A stretch of 64,000 nt of DNA, taken from Ornithinimicrobium pekingense DSM 21552. Its GTDB lineage: Bacteria > Actinomycetota > Actinomycetes > Actinomycetales > Dermatophilaceae. The notes beneath the pieces were generated by a model. It worked only from the letters and a program-made list of their open reading frames with translations. It did no database searches and had not been told where the DNA came from. The translations under genes were made by a program, and so were the position numbers. This document shows positions 24,773 to 33,716 of this stretch, piece after piece; within the stretch, counting starts at the first letter, position 1; every line of letters begins with the position of its first letter. The DNA lies in contig NZ_ATWJ01000007.1 of NCBI RefSeq assembly GCF_000421185.1, positions 372,001-436,000 of the forward strand, in the 5' to 3' direction.

Positions 24773-25813
24773 ATGCGCGTCAACGCCTACGCCGCACCCG
24801 CCGCCGGACAGCCCCTGGCCTCCACCACCATCGAGCGCCGCGACGTCGGACCTCACGACGTCCTCATCCAGATCCAGTACGCCGGCATCTGCCACTCCGA
24901 CATCCACACCGTCAACGGCGACTGGGGTCCCCAGCCCTTCCCCCTCGTCCCCGGCCACGAGATCGTCGGCGTCGTCAGCGAGGTCGGCTCCCAGGTCACC
25001 CGCCACGGTGTCGGGGACCGCGTCGGCGTCGGCTGCATGGTCAACTCCTGCCGGGAGTGCACCAACTGCCGCAACGGTGACGAGCAGTACTGCACCCAAG
25101 GCTCGGTGCCCACCTACGCCGGGACCGACCGTGACGGCACCACCACCCAGGGCGGCTACGCCACCCACGTCGTCGTGGACGCCGACTTCGTCCTGTCCGT
25201 GCCCGAGAGCATCGACCCGGCGGCCGCGGCGCCGCTGCTGTGCGCCGGGATCACCACCTACGCCCCGCTGCGCCGCTGGGGCGCCGGACCGGGCCAGAAG
25301 GTCGCCGTCGTCGGCCTCGGCGGGCTGGGCCACATGGCCGTCCAGATCGCCCACGCCCTGGGGGCCGAGGTCACCGTGCTGTCGCAGTCGCTGAAGAAGC
25401 AGGAGGACGGGCTGCGGCTGGGCGCCGACCACTACCACGCCACCAACGACCCGGCCACGTTCGAGGAGCTCGCCAGCAGCTTCGACCTCATCCTCAACAC
25501 CGTCAGCGCCAGCATCGACCTCGACGCCTACCTGGGCCTGCTCGCCGTGGACGGCACCCTCGTCAACGTCGGCGCACCCGCCGACCCGCTCAGCGTGAAC
25601 GTCTTCTCCCTGATCGGCGGCCGCCGCTCCTTCGCCGGGTCCATGATCGGCGGCATCGCCCTGACCCAGGAGATGCTCGACTTCTGCGCCGAGCACCGCA
25701 TCGGCGCCGAGGTCGAGATCATCCCGGCAGACCGGATCAACGACGCCTACGAGCGCGTGCTGGCCTCCGACGTGCGCTACCGCTTCGTGATCGACACCGA
25801 CACCCTGACGTGA
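24773..25813 (+). CDS. Zinc-dependent NAD(P) alcohol dehydrogenase (cinnamyl-alcohol/YahK type)
   Basis: A protein of 346 residues. Catalytic zinc ligands are Cys40 (GICHSDIH) with His62-Glu63 (PGHE). Structural zinc ligands are Cys93, Cys96, Cys99 and Cys107. The Rossmann motif is [14 protein letters not shown]. This is the medium-chain dehydrogenase group that reduces aldehydes with NADPH. ATG 24773 follows AAGGAAG. It lies downstream of a MerR regulator and probably forms an aldehyde-detoxification unit with it. Confidence 0.92.
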   Translation: MRVNAYAAPAAGQPLASTTIERRDVGPHDVLIQIQYAGICHSDIHTVNGDWGPQPFPLVPGHEIVGVVSEVGSQVTRHGVGDRVGVGCMVNSCRECTNCRNGDEQYCTQGSVPTYAGTDRDGTTTQGGYATHVVVDADFVLSVPESIDPAAAAPLLCAGITTYAPLRRWGAGPGQKVAVVGLGGLGHMAVQIAHALGAEVTVLSQSLKKQEDGLRLGADHYHATNDPATFEELASSFDLILNTVSASIDLDAYLGLLAVDGTLVNVGAPADPLSVNVFSLIGGRRSFAGSMIGGIALTQEMLDFCAEHRIGAEVEIIPADRINDAYERVLASDVRYRFVIDTDTLT

Positions 25814-25879
25814 ACCACCGGCAACGCCCGCCCCACCACACCGGGCGCGGGCGCTGCCACCTGAACCGAGAGGACGCCC

Positions 25880-26458
25880 ATGGACCTGGAGGACCTTCTC
25901 CGTGCACTGAGGGCCGGCGAGACGATCACCGGAGGCTCCCCGTTGCACGAGGTCATGCACCGGACCAGCCAAGAAGCCCTGCGCATCACGGCAGAACTCA
26001 ACAACAGCTACCACGGCCCCGCAAGGGTTCGGGAGCTGCTAGGACTGCTCACCGGCACATCGATCGACGAGTCAGTGACGCTCTTCCCACCCTTTCGCAC
26101 CGACTTCGGCAGGAACATCACGCTCGGCCGGCGGGTCTTCATCAACTCCGGCTGCGTCTTCCAGGACCAGGGCGGGGTGAAGATCGGCGACGACTGCCTC
26201 ATCGGACACAACACCGTGCTGGCAACGCTCAACCACGACCTCGATCCCAGCCGCCGCGCCGACATGCACCCCACTCCCATCGTCATCGAAGACAACGTCT
26301 GGATCGGGTCCAACGTCACCGTCCTGGCAGGAGTGCGGATCGGCGCCAACGCCGTCGTCGCGGCAGCCTCAGTAGTCACCAGAGACGTGCCCCCGGACAC
26401 CGTGGTCGCCGGAACACCGGCACGAGTAGTCCGGTCCATCACCGCTCAGGACAACTGA
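25880..26458 (+). CDS. Hexapeptide-repeat sugar O-acetyltransferase (LacA/NodL/Maa type)
   Basis: A protein of 192 residues. The N-terminal helical maltose-acetyltransferase-like region is followed by a left-handed beta-helix (FGRNITLGRRVFINSGCVF ... IVIEDNVWIGSNVTVLAGVRIGANAVVAAASVVTRDVP). The catalytic His lies in LATLNHDLDPS. The closing VVAGTPARVVRSI is typical of the family. It starts 66 bp after the dehydrogenase with GAGAGGA upstream. The acceptor sugar is unknown. Confidence 0.9.
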   Translation: MDLEDLLRALRAGETITGGSPLHEVMHRTSQEALRITAELNNSYHGPARVRELLGLLTGTSIDESVTLFPPFRTDFGRNITLGRRVFINSGCVFQDQGGVKIGDDCLIGHNTVLATLNHDLDPSRRADMHPTPIVIEDNVWIGSNVTVLAGVRIGANAVVAAASVVTRDVPPDTVVAGTPARVVRSITAQDN

Positions 26459-26889
26459 CGGCCGCGAGTTTCAGCTTGACCATTGCCACGCCCGCGAGTC
26501 GATGAGCCCAGCCCCAGCAGGAGGAGAGAATCGGACCGGGCCCGCGACGCAGCCACTGCGTTTCCCCGGGAGTGACCCAGGGCAGCCGTCCTGACGCTCC
26601 TACCGCTGTGTCCTTCAGGCTGGTGAGTCGTCACCCCCGGCGAACGTCACGTTCATCCACGAGAAATCCACGACTGCCAGGTGCCTGAGCAGGCCCTCGA
26701 GGGAGAGCGCGCTTCCTAGCAGCATCGTCTCTCCCTCAGCTACCACAGGCGGCGGGGCGCGTTCCGTAGGATCCAGGATCGTCGTCACCGCTCGGCCGTA
26801 GGGGGAGATCCATGCGGATCCTCGCCGCCGCATACAGTCGCGGCAGCGGCATATCCATGAGCGTGTGCTGGTGTCTGCCCGCGGCTTGG
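26459..26889. other. Intergenic region, no gene seen
   Basis: About 430 bp between the acetyltransferase and the ECF-type promoter. The open frames present lack starts and family similarity. Confidence 0.5.
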
Positions 26890-26919
26890 TTGTCGGATCG
26901 GTGACGGGCCGCTCGTCGT
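26890..26919 (+). promoter_or_regulatory. ECF42-type promoter in front of the first YCII gene
   Basis: TTGTCGGATC, 13 bp, then TCGTCGT. The same two boxes with the same 13-bp spacing recur at 28656, before the second YCII gene. TGTCG(G/A) at -35 with CGTC at -10 resembles the promoter class described for ECF42 sigma factors. Confidence 0.7.
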
Positions 26920-26977
26920 CCTGTCGGACCCGCCTTCCGACCGGTGGGTTCTCCCACGACAAGAGAGGGTGTCTTCC

Positions 26978-27334
26978 ATGAGGTATCTGATGCTGGTCTG
27001 TCGCGACGTCGATGACTCTCCCGCCCCGCCCACGCAGGCCGACCGTGACGGCGCGCCCGACGTCGGCCGGTGGTGGCAGGAGGTGAGCGACGCCGGCAAG
27101 TATGTGACGGGCGACCGGTTGCGTCCGGCCGCGGAGGCGATGACCGTGCGTGTGCGTGGGGGCGAGGTGCTGGTCACGCAGGGGCCGTTCACCGAGACCA
27201 GCGAGGTCGTGGCCGGGTTCGACGTCCTGGAGTGCGCCTCCATGCAGGAGGCCGTCGACATCGCCTCGGGGCACGCGATGGCCCATGCCGGCGCCATCGA
27301 GATCCGGGCGATGTGGCCCTTCGAGGGTGAGTAG
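26978..27334 (+). CDS. YCII/DGPF-domain protein
   Basis: A protein of 118 residues starting MRYLMLVCRDVDDS, with VLVTQGPFTETSEVVAGFDVLECASMQEAVDIAS, the YCII (DGPF) signature. GAGAGGG lies before ATG 26978. It overlaps the sigma factor start by 8 bp. DGPF proteins are the standard partners of ECF42 sigma factors. Their biochemical role is not settled. Confidence 0.9.
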   Translation: MRYLMLVCRDVDDSPAPPTQADRDGAPDVGRWWQEVSDAGKYVTGDRLRPAAEAMTVRVRGGEVLVTQGPFTETSEVVAGFDVLECASMQEAVDIASGHAMAHAGAIEIRAMWPFEGE

Positions 27335-28595
27335 ACCACGGCCCACGGTGGGCGCGGGCCTTGAGTCCTCGCTCGAGGCGGCCGTGCGGACCCAGTGGTC
27401 GGTCATCGTCGCGGGACTGCTGCGCACGACCGGTGACTGGGACCTTGCCGAGGACTGCGCGCAGGACGCGACCGAGCGGGCGCTGCTGACATGGCCCCGG
27501 GACGGGGTCCCGGACAACCCCGCCGCCTGGCTGACGTCGGTGGCTCGGCGGCGCGCCCTGGACCTGCTGCGCCGGCGGAGTACCGAGTCCAGAGCGCTGC
27601 AGGCGTGGACGGCCATGACCGAGGCCACCGCTCCAACGTTCGATTTCGGTGGCGGGTATGCCGACGACCGGTTGCGGCTGCTGTTCACGTGCTGCCACCC
27701 CGACCTCGCTCTTCGTGACCGGGTGGCGCTGACGCTGCGGACCCTGTGCGGCCTGTCCACCCGTGACGTGGCACGCCTCATGCTGGTCAGCGAGCCGGCG
27801 ATGAGCCAGCGTCTGCTGCGGGTGCGCAAGCAGATCCTGCGGCAGGGGCTGGTGATGAGCGTCCCACCGGCGGACCAGGTGCAGGACCGCGTCGCAGCCG
27901 TGCTGGCGGTGATCTACCTGCTCTTCACCGAGGGGTACTCCGCGACCGAGGGCACCGGGGTGCGCGACGAGCTGGCCGAGGAGGCGCTCGCCCTGGCCCA
28001 ACTGGCCACGTGGCTGCTTCCCGGGCACGGGGAGGCGCACGCCCTGCGGGCCCTGATCCTGCTGCAGCACGCCCGCCGGCCGGCCAGGACGGCCTCGGAC
28101 GGCACGCTGGTGCCGTTGGAGGAGCAGGACCGCACGCGCTGGGACTCGCCGTTGCTGGCCGCCGGTATGGAGTCGCTGCGCCGGGCACGCGCGGCACCGG
28201 ACTCCACGGACGGGCTGGTCGGCATCTACCGTCCCCAGGCCGAGATCGCCGCTCTGCACAGCACCGCCCCCACACCGGCGGAGACCGACTGGGAAGGGAT
28301 CGTCGCCTGGTACGACCTGCTCCTGGACGCCACCGCCTCGCCCGTCGTGGCGATGAACCGGGCCGTGGCCATCGGCCTGCGCGACGGACCGGTGGCCGGT
28401 CTGGCCGTTCTCGAGGAGGTGGTCGATCAGCACCGTTTGGACGGCGCCCCGGAGGTTCCGGCGATCCGCGCCGACCTCCTGCGCCGTGCCGGGGACCGGG
28501 CGGCTGCGCACGAGGCCTACCAGACCGCGCACGATGCCGCCCGCACCGAGGCCGTGCGCGGTTACCTGCGACGCCGCGCCGCCGAGCTGGGCTGA
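27327..28595 (+). CDS. ECF RNA polymerase sigma factor, ECF42-like with C-terminal TPR extension
   Basis: A protein of 422 residues. Region 2 is around DWDLAEDCAQDATERALLTWPRDGVPDNPAAWLTSVARRRALDLLRRR and region 4 around LRTLCGLSTRDVARLMLVSEPAMSQRLLRVRKQI. A long helical C-terminal extension follows (ILLQHARRPARTASDGTLVPL, then LEEVVDQHRLDGAPEVPAIRADLLRRAGDRAAAHEAYQTA), as in the DUF6596/TPR part of ECF42. No anti-sigma gene is adjacent, consistent with control by the C-terminal domain. The start is uncertain: GTG 27327 overlaps the YCII gene, and 27348 is possible. Confidence 0.9.
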   Translation: MSRPRPTVGAGLESSLEAAVRTQWSVIVAGLLRTTGDWDLAEDCAQDATERALLTWPRDGVPDNPAAWLTSVARRRALDLLRRRSTESRALQAWTAMTEATAPTFDFGGGYADDRLRLLFTCCHPDLALRDRVALTLRTLCGLSTRDVARLMLVSEPAMSQRLLRVRKQILRQGLVMSVPPADQVQDRVAAVLAVIYLLFTEGYSATEGTGVRDELAEEALALAQLATWLLPGHGEAHALRALILLQHARRPARTASDGTLVPLEEQDRTRWDSPLLAAGMESLRRARAAPDSTDGLVGIYRPQAEIAALHSTAPTPAETDWEGIVAWYDLLLDATASPVVAMNRAVAIGLRDGPVAGLAVLEEVVDQHRLDGAPEVPAIRADLLRRAGDRAAAHEAYQTAHDAARTEAVRGYLRRRAAELG

Positions 28596-28655
28596 CGACG
28601 CACTATCGCGCGACGGCGACCCTGGGACGGCTCGGACCTCCGAGCCGGTCCGCTT

Positions 28656-28685
28656 TTGTCGGATCCGTTGCACGTTGTTCGTCGT
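28656..28685 (+). promoter_or_regulatory. ECF42-type promoter in front of the second YCII gene
   Basis: TTGTCGGATC, 13 bp, then TCGTCGT, ending 57 bp before the start codon, against 58 bp for the first copy. It is probably read by the adjacent sigma factor. Confidence 0.7.
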
Positions 28686-28742
28686 GTCGGTGGGCGAGCC
28701 ACCCGGCTCACGTCCGAACGCGAGGAGAAGGAGAAGGTCCGA

Positions 28743-29102
28743 ATGGTGAGGTTCATGCTGCTGATCAACGGCGACCGCCAGGCGTGGGCGGACATGTCGC
28801 CCGAGGAGGAGGCCCGCATCACCGAGGGGCACCGGGCCTTCCTTGCGGTAGCCGGGGCGGCCGTCCTGGACGGAGGTGAGTTGGACGCGCCCGAACGGGC
28901 GGCCTCGGTCAGGTCACGTCACGGCGTGGCCCCGCAGGTCACCGAGGGTCCGTTCACGGGGAGCGCTGAGGCGGTAGGCGGTTACTACATCCTCGAAGCG
29001 GCCGATCTCGACGAGGCGGTCCGTCTGGCTTCGCTGCTGCCGGAGACGAGCGCGCCCTACCGTGCCGGCGTGGAGGTCCGGCAGCTGCTCAACGGAGTGT
29101 GA
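28743..29102 (+). CDS. YCII/DGPF-domain protein
   Basis: A protein of 119 residues from ATG 28743, preceded by a purine-rich AGGAGAAGGAGAAGG. It shows the signature QVTEGPFTGSAEAVGGYYILEAADLDEAVRLAS. It is the second family member in this sigma-factor cluster. Confidence 0.9.
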   Translation: MVRFMLLINGDRQAWADMSPEEEARITEGHRAFLAVAGAAVLDGGELDAPERAASVRSRHGVAPQVTEGPFTGSAEAVGGYYILEAADLDEAVRLASLLPETSAPYRAGVEVRQLLNGV

Positions 29103-29191
29103 AGGCCCTCCCAGCCGGCCACGACCACCACGGCGGGCACGGCGCCCGTGGGATACGTTCGTTTCCCCACCGCAGCACCCAGGAGGCTCGC

Positions 29192-29544
29192 ATGGCGCAG
29201 TCGCAGTCCTGATCTACGACGTCGACTCCGCTCACGTACCCGGCTCGACCGCCAAGACCTCGCCTGAGGTTGCCAGGTGCGACGAGCACGCCCAGACCCT
29301 GGCCTCCACCGCGGTCATGACGGCCGCATGGGCCTTCACCCCTCGAACCATGGCCACATCAGTCCGCGCCGAGGGCATCACGCCCGGCCCGTTCCACGAC
29401 AGCCGTCAGGTGGTGGCCGGGATCTACTTCCTCGAAGCTCGCGACCTCGACACCGCGCTAGCCATGGCCTCGACCAACCCGATCCTCCACCAGGGTGGAG
29501 GCCTCGAGGTCCGCCCGATCCACAGCGGTGGCCCGACGGCTTAA
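29192..29544 (+). pseudogene. Third YCII/DGPF gene, frameshifted at codon 4
   Basis: ATG 29192 follows AGGAGG, but the frame reads MAQSQS then TGA. One frame over, from about 29201, the sequence continues as AVLIYDVDSAHVPGS ... GITPGPFHDSRQVVAGIYFLEARDLDTALAMAS, a complete YCII domain ending at 29544. A single lost base after ATGGCGCAGT would restore MAQYAVLIY, the usual family start. This is either a real 1-bp deletion or a sequencing error. Confidence 0.75.
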
Positions 29545-29625
29545 CGCGAGCCAGTCCCGGCGACCGGTTGACCAAGACCCACGCGCCCAGCCGGGAATAT
29601 CGAGGAGGGCATCCACCTTGGTCCC

Positions 29626-30879
29626 GTGGTGAGATCAGCCTCCGTCGCAGCACCACCCGCATCCCTCCGGCCCCGCACCGAACCCTCCCCGCTGGGCCGG
29701 CTGCTGCTGTTCGGGGCGCTCGTCGCGATCGGCCCGCTGACGATCGACATGTACCTCGCTGCCTTCCCGGCCGTCGTGGACGACCTGTCCACGACCGAGG
29801 CCACGGTGCAGCTGACCCTGACCGCGACCCTGGTCGGGCTCGCCACCGGCCAGCTCCTGATCGGGGCGTTGTCGGACTCCTTCGGCCGGCGCCGACCGTT
29901 GATCGCGTCGCTGATCCTCTACGTCCTGGTCTCGGCGGCGATCGCGGTCTCCTCCTCGATCGAGGTGCTGCTGCTCCTGCGCTTGGTGCAGGGCCTGGCC
30001 GGTGCGGCCGGGATGGTGCTGTCCCAGGCCATGGTCCGCGACCTCTACAGCGGCTCCCGGATGGCGACCTTCATCTCCCGGCTCTTCCTCGTGGTCGGCG
30101 TGGCTCCGATCCTGGCGCCCACGCTGGGCGCACAGTTCCTGATCTTCGGCAGCTGGCGGACCATCTTCTGGGCGCTAGGAGCCTTCGGGCTGCTGCTGGC
30201 GGTGCTGGCGGTCGTCTTCGTCAAGGAGACCCTGCCCCCGGAGCGACGGAGCCACTTCGGTCCGCGGACCCTGTGGGCCAGCTACCGGGTGCTGCTCTCG
30301 GACCGGCGCTACGTCGGTCTGGTCCTGACCGCGTGCACCGCGATGGGCTGCCTGTTCGCCTACATCTCCAGCGCGACCTTCGTCTTCCAGGGGCTGTACG
30401 GGATGACCACCCAGCAGTACGCCCTGGTCTTCGCCGCCGGCGCAGGGGCGCTGACCGTCACCAGCCAGGTCAACGGGTCTCTGGTGCGCACGGTGCACCC
30501 GGCCGCGGTGCTGCGGGTGGCGCTGCCCTCGATGCTGGGCATCGCCCTGGCCCTGCTCGCCGCCGCGCTGGTGGATCTCAGCGTATGGGCCATCGTCGGC
30601 GGCATTGTCCTGCTGATGGGCTCGGTGGGCTTCGTCATGCCGAACAGCCCGAGCATCGCGCTGGCCGACCACGGGGAGCGGGCCGGAGCGGCTGCCGCCC
30701 TGCTCGGGGCGGCAAACTTCGTCTTCGGCGCGCTCATCTCCCCGGTCAGCGGGCTGTTCGGGGTCGACTCGGCGGTGCCGATGGCGGCCATCATGGTCGT
30801 CTGCGCCGCGGCGTCGTGGTTCTTCTACACCGTGCTGGCCCGCCCGCACCACATCCTGCGGGACATGCCCTGGGAGTAA
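29626..30879 (+). CDS. Bcr/CflA-family MFS drug exporter
   Basis: A protein of 417 residues with about 12 hydrophobic segments. GPLTIDMYLAAFPAVVDDL in helix 1 is the Bcr/CflA signature, followed by motif A GALSDSFGRRRPLI and the conserved RLVQGLAGAAGMVLSQAMVRDLY. GTG 29626 starts the protein. It lies downstream of the YCII genes but 80 bp apart and need not share their promoter. Likely a drug or metabolite exporter. Confidence 0.92.
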   Translation: MVRSASVAAPPASLRPRTEPSPLGRLLLFGALVAIGPLTIDMYLAAFPAVVDDLSTTEATVQLTLTATLVGLATGQLLIGALSDSFGRRRPLIASLILYVLVSAAIAVSSSIEVLLLLRLVQGLAGAAGMVLSQAMVRDLYSGSRMATFISRLFLVVGVAPILAPTLGAQFLIFGSWRTIFWALGAFGLLLAVLAVVFVKETLPPERRSHFGPRTLWASYRVLLSDRRYVGLVLTACTAMGCLFAYISSATFVFQGLYGMTTQQYALVFAAGAGALTVTSQVNGSLVRTVHPAAVLRVALPSMLGIALALLAAALVDLSVWAIVGGIVLLMGSVGFVMPNSPSIALADHGERAGAAAALLGAANFVFGALISPVSGLFGVDSAVPMAAIMVVCAAASWFFYTVLARPHHILRDMPWE

Positions 30880-30967
30880 GCCCCCACCGGCGGGCGGGTG
30901 GGACCACGTGCCGGTGGCCTCAGCCTGATCACCTCGCGAGCGCGAAAAAGCGTGTGATCAGCCATCG

Positions 30968-31288
30968 ATGGTCGTAGTCGGTCTGGTCGTCGACCTCACC
31001 CCGATCGATCCGCTCCCGCCGTACGTCTGGTACCAAGACATGGCCGACCGGGTGAGCGATGAGTCCGCGGGACGCCGACTCACGCGAGCCATCGCAGGCA
31101 AAGGCGCCTTCCGGCGGTTCACGAACGCGCTGTACGAGGAGTTCCCCGAGCTCCTACCGGCCTGGCACGCCTTCCGAGAGGCCCGAGCCAACAGGCGAGC
31201 CGTCGAGTGGCTCGCGGATGAAGGCCTCGTCCCCGAGGACGACGCCGACCGGTACCGAGAGGACCACCCCGACCCCGACGTGCCCTGA
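30968..31288 (+). CDS. UPF0158-family protein, probably N-terminally truncated
   Basis: A protein of 106 residues. It carries the family core WYQDMADRVSDESAGRRLTRAIAGKGAFRRFTNALYEE followed by WHAFREARANRRAVEWLADEGL. Full-length UPF0158 proteins have about 40-50 more residues at the N-terminus, and no matching coding sequence is visible upstream of ATG 30968. It is therefore probably a shortened or decayed copy. Function unknown. Confidence 0.65.
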   Translation: MVVVGLVVDLTPIDPLPPYVWYQDMADRVSDESAGRRLTRAIAGKGAFRRFTNALYEEFPELLPAWHAFREARANRRAVEWLADEGLVPEDDADRYREDHPDPDVP

Positions 31289-31344
31289 CCACGGAGGTCG
31301 CTCAGCGCCCAGGACACGCACTCAGTTGCCGCGGGTCGCCCGCT

Positions 31345-31566
31345 TGTCAGATCCAGAAGTGGGCTGACCAGGCCGAGGCCGGGTATGACGTCGAGGAGCT
31401 CAAACGCCGCGGGCGAGGACGCCCCGGGCGCGGAGCCGAGCCGATGCAGGTGATCGCCGTGCGCCTCACGGCCGAGAAGATCTCGGCGCTGGACGCGTTC
31501 GCAGCGCGGGAGCACCTGTCACGCTCGGAGGCGATCCGACGAGCGCCTGCCGGCTACGCCGCGTGA
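31345..31566 (+). pseudogene. Ribbon-helix-helix (antitoxin-like) gene remnant
   Basis: This frame reads KWADQAEAGYDVEELKRRGRGRPG and then MQVIAVRLTAEKISALDAFAAREHLSRSEAIRRA, ending at TGA 31564. It is a C-terminal RHH domain with the RGRP linker typical of actinobacterial antitoxin-like proteins. No start codon or N-terminal part is visible upstream. ATG 31444 could yield a 40-residue RHH peptide. An overlapping GTG at 31562 opens a short frame (KVHLLETDVLIF) that might be a toxin remnant. The rest of 31289-31832 holds nothing recognisable. Confidence 0.5.
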
Positions 31567-31832
31567 AGGTCCACCTTCTGGAGACCGATGTGCTGATCTT
31601 CCGTAGCCAGCGAGGAGAGGGTCATGCACGCGATGCCGCCTCGTCGTCAGTACTGGGAACTTCTGCCCTGATCAACAAGCGGCTCTGCCGTCGGTCGCAA
31701 GGTGCGGGTTCGTGATCTCAACCCCCGGGGTCTCGGGACGGTAGTCTGCTCGAGTGGCCTTACCTGGCGGTGTCGGACTCTTGGTGCGGCTGGTAGGACG
31801 ATTGTTGCCGGTGCCCACTTTGGGGAGGGGGC

Positions 31833-33716
31833 GTGCCTGAGTACATCGCTCCCGGCGTGTACGTGGAGGAGATCAGTTCCGGGTCGCGGGCGGTCGAGAG
31901 CGTCGCGACGAGCACCGTTGGGATGGTTGGCGCCACCCAGTACGGACCCGTTCCCTATCCGGCCGACGTGTCCTTCCCGGTTGCCGGGGGTGGCGTGGTC
32001 CCTGCCCGTGCTCGGCTGCAGGGTGGACCTCATCTGGTGAGGAGTCTGGCCGAGTACGAGCGGCTCTACGGTGGGCTCGACATCCACGGGCAGCCGTGCC
32101 AGCTGGCGCTGGCCGCGCGTGGCTTCTTCGCCAACGGCGGAGACCGCTTGTTCGTGCAGCGCGTCTACCGATACCCGTTGACGAGCCCCGCCCAGGGAAG
32201 TACGGACGTCGCAGCGTCCTTCGCGAGCCTGGACCTGCTGACCGGCCCCACTGCACCGGTGCTGCAGTGGCGGGCACGCTGGCCCGGTTCGGTGGGGGAA
32301 CGCATCAGGGTGGTGGTCCGACTGAGACGCAGCGAGAACATCCTGGTCGACGGACACCTCACCGATGTCACGGCCGGCGCGGTCGTCGAGACAACCCCCC
32401 TCGCGCGTGGTCGTTCCTCCCCGATTCCGGACACGAGGGCACCGGTCCTGGGCAACGTCCGCCTCGTCGCCCGCAACGGCGCTGGCGAGCTCGGTTACGG
32501 TGACGGCGCCGGAGGCTTCACCCCGGTCGACCCCGGCGAGGCGGCGTTCCACCTGACCCTCGACGTCGAGGTCCACCTCGATGACCGAGTCGACACCCGC
32601 ACCGGCATCGAGCTCGGCCGCGACCACCCCCGTTCCATCTTCACGGCCTTCTCCCTGGAGGATCCTGCGGACAGGGACTGTCTCGTCTGGCTGCACCAGC
32701 CGCCACCCACCAGCGCGGCACCCAGCGTCGGTGAGCTGCTGGCCGCTCTTCTCACGCTGCGGGACGGCGCCTACCTGAGTGGGGGCGGTGATGGCGACCC
32801 GCCCACCGGTGGCGACCTCCGGGGTAGGCCCGTGGACCCTGATGATGACCTGCTGCCCCCGCTCGGCCTGGGCGCCATGGAGACCGAGGGCGAGATCGCC
32901 CTCATGGCGATGCCGGACACCGTCAACCTGTCACGGTCTGCCCAGTCCGATGCCGTGGCAGGCCTGATCAGCCACTGCGAGCGGATGCGCCACCGATTCG
33001 CCATCGTGGACCCTCCCAAGGACTGTTCCCATTCTGAGGTGCTGGCCTTCCGGGAAGAGTTCGACACCTCACATGCCGCCCTGTACTACCCGTGGCTGCA
33101 GATCGTCGACCCCATCCTCGTCTCCTCCCCCGGGACCTCGCCGCCTGCTCTCGACCTGCCCCCGTCGGGATACGTCGCAGGTGTCTACGCCCGCACGGAC
33201 AGGGACCGTGGCGTCCACAAGGCACCGGCCAACCAGAACCTGCTAGGCGTCACCGGGTTCGTCAGCACGCTCACGGACACCCATGGGGAAGCGCTCAATC
33301 CCGTCGGCGTCAACGTCCTGCGCTCCATTGACGGACTGGGGGCCAGGGTGTGGGGAGCACGCACCATGTCCTCAAACCCGGAGTTGAAGTACGTCAACGT
33401 CCGCCGCCTGCTCACCTACATCCAAGCCTCCGTCGAGCAGTCCACCCACTGGGTCCTTTTCGAACCCAACAACGAGCGGTTGTGGGGCTACATCCGGCAG
33501 AGCGTCGAAGGCTTCCTTATGGCCCTCTGGCGCTCCCGGGCGTTAGCGGGCCCAGACTCTCAGCAGGCGTACTTCGTGCGCTGCGACCGCACGACCATGA
33601 CGCAGGACGACCTGGACAACGACCGACTCGTCTGCCTCATCGGGGTTGCCCCGGTCAAGCCCGCCGAGTTCATCATCTTCCGAATGCAGCAGCGAACCGC
33701 AGCCGCACCCCCCTGA
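31833..33716 (+). CDS. Contractile tail sheath protein (phage tail / extracellular contractile injection system type)
   Basis: A protein of 627 residues. The N-terminus PEYIAPGVYVEEISSGSRAV followed by TSTVGMVGATQYGP is the classic sheath start. The C-terminal sheath domain (about 490-620) includes VNVRRLLTYIQASVEQSTHWVLFEPN, then LWGYIRQSVEGFLMALWRSRAL and AYFVRCDRTTMTQDDLDNDRLVCLIGVAPVKPAEFIIF. The middle probably holds the surface insertion domains. GTG 31833 follows GGGGAGGGGG. No tube, baseplate, spike, ATPase or cap gene lies in the window, so the gene is isolated although its frame is intact. It may be an orphan eCIS component or an island remnant. Confidence 0.92.
   Translation: MPEYIAPGVYVEEISSGSRAVESVATSTVGMVGATQYGPVPYPADVSFPVAGGGVVPARARLQGGPHLVRSLAEYERLYGGLDIHGQPCQLALAARGFFANGGDRLFVQRVYRYPLTSPAQGSTDVAASFASLDLLTGPTAPVLQWRARWPGSVGERIRVVVRLRRSENILVDGHLTDVTAGAVVETTPLARGRSSPIPDTRAPVLGNVRLVARNGAGELGYGDGAGGFTPVDPGEAAFHLTLDVEVHLDDRVDTRTGIELGRDHPRSIFTAFSLEDPADRDCLVWLHQPPPTSAAPSVGELLAALLTLRDGAYLSGGGDGDPPTGGDLRGRPVDPDDDLLPPLGLGAMETEGEIALMAMPDTVNLSRSAQSDAVAGLISHCERMRHRFAIVDPPKDCSHSEVLAFREEFDTSHAALYYPWLQIVDPILVSSPGTSPPALDLPPSGYVAGVYARTDRDRGVHKAPANQNLLGVTGFVSTLTDTHGEALNPVGVNVLRSIDGLGARVWGARTMSSNPELKYVNVRRLLTYIQASVEQSTHWVLFEPNNERLWGYIRQSVEGFLMALWRSRALAGPDSQQAYFVRCDRTTMTQDDLDNDRLVCLIGVAPVKPAEFIIFRMQQRTAAAPP

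Noticed and set aside
27189-28832. Minus-strand open frame of 547 codons over the sigma factor gene
   Set aside because: It is antisense to a clear ECF sigma factor. The His/Gly/Arg/Gln-rich product matches no family.
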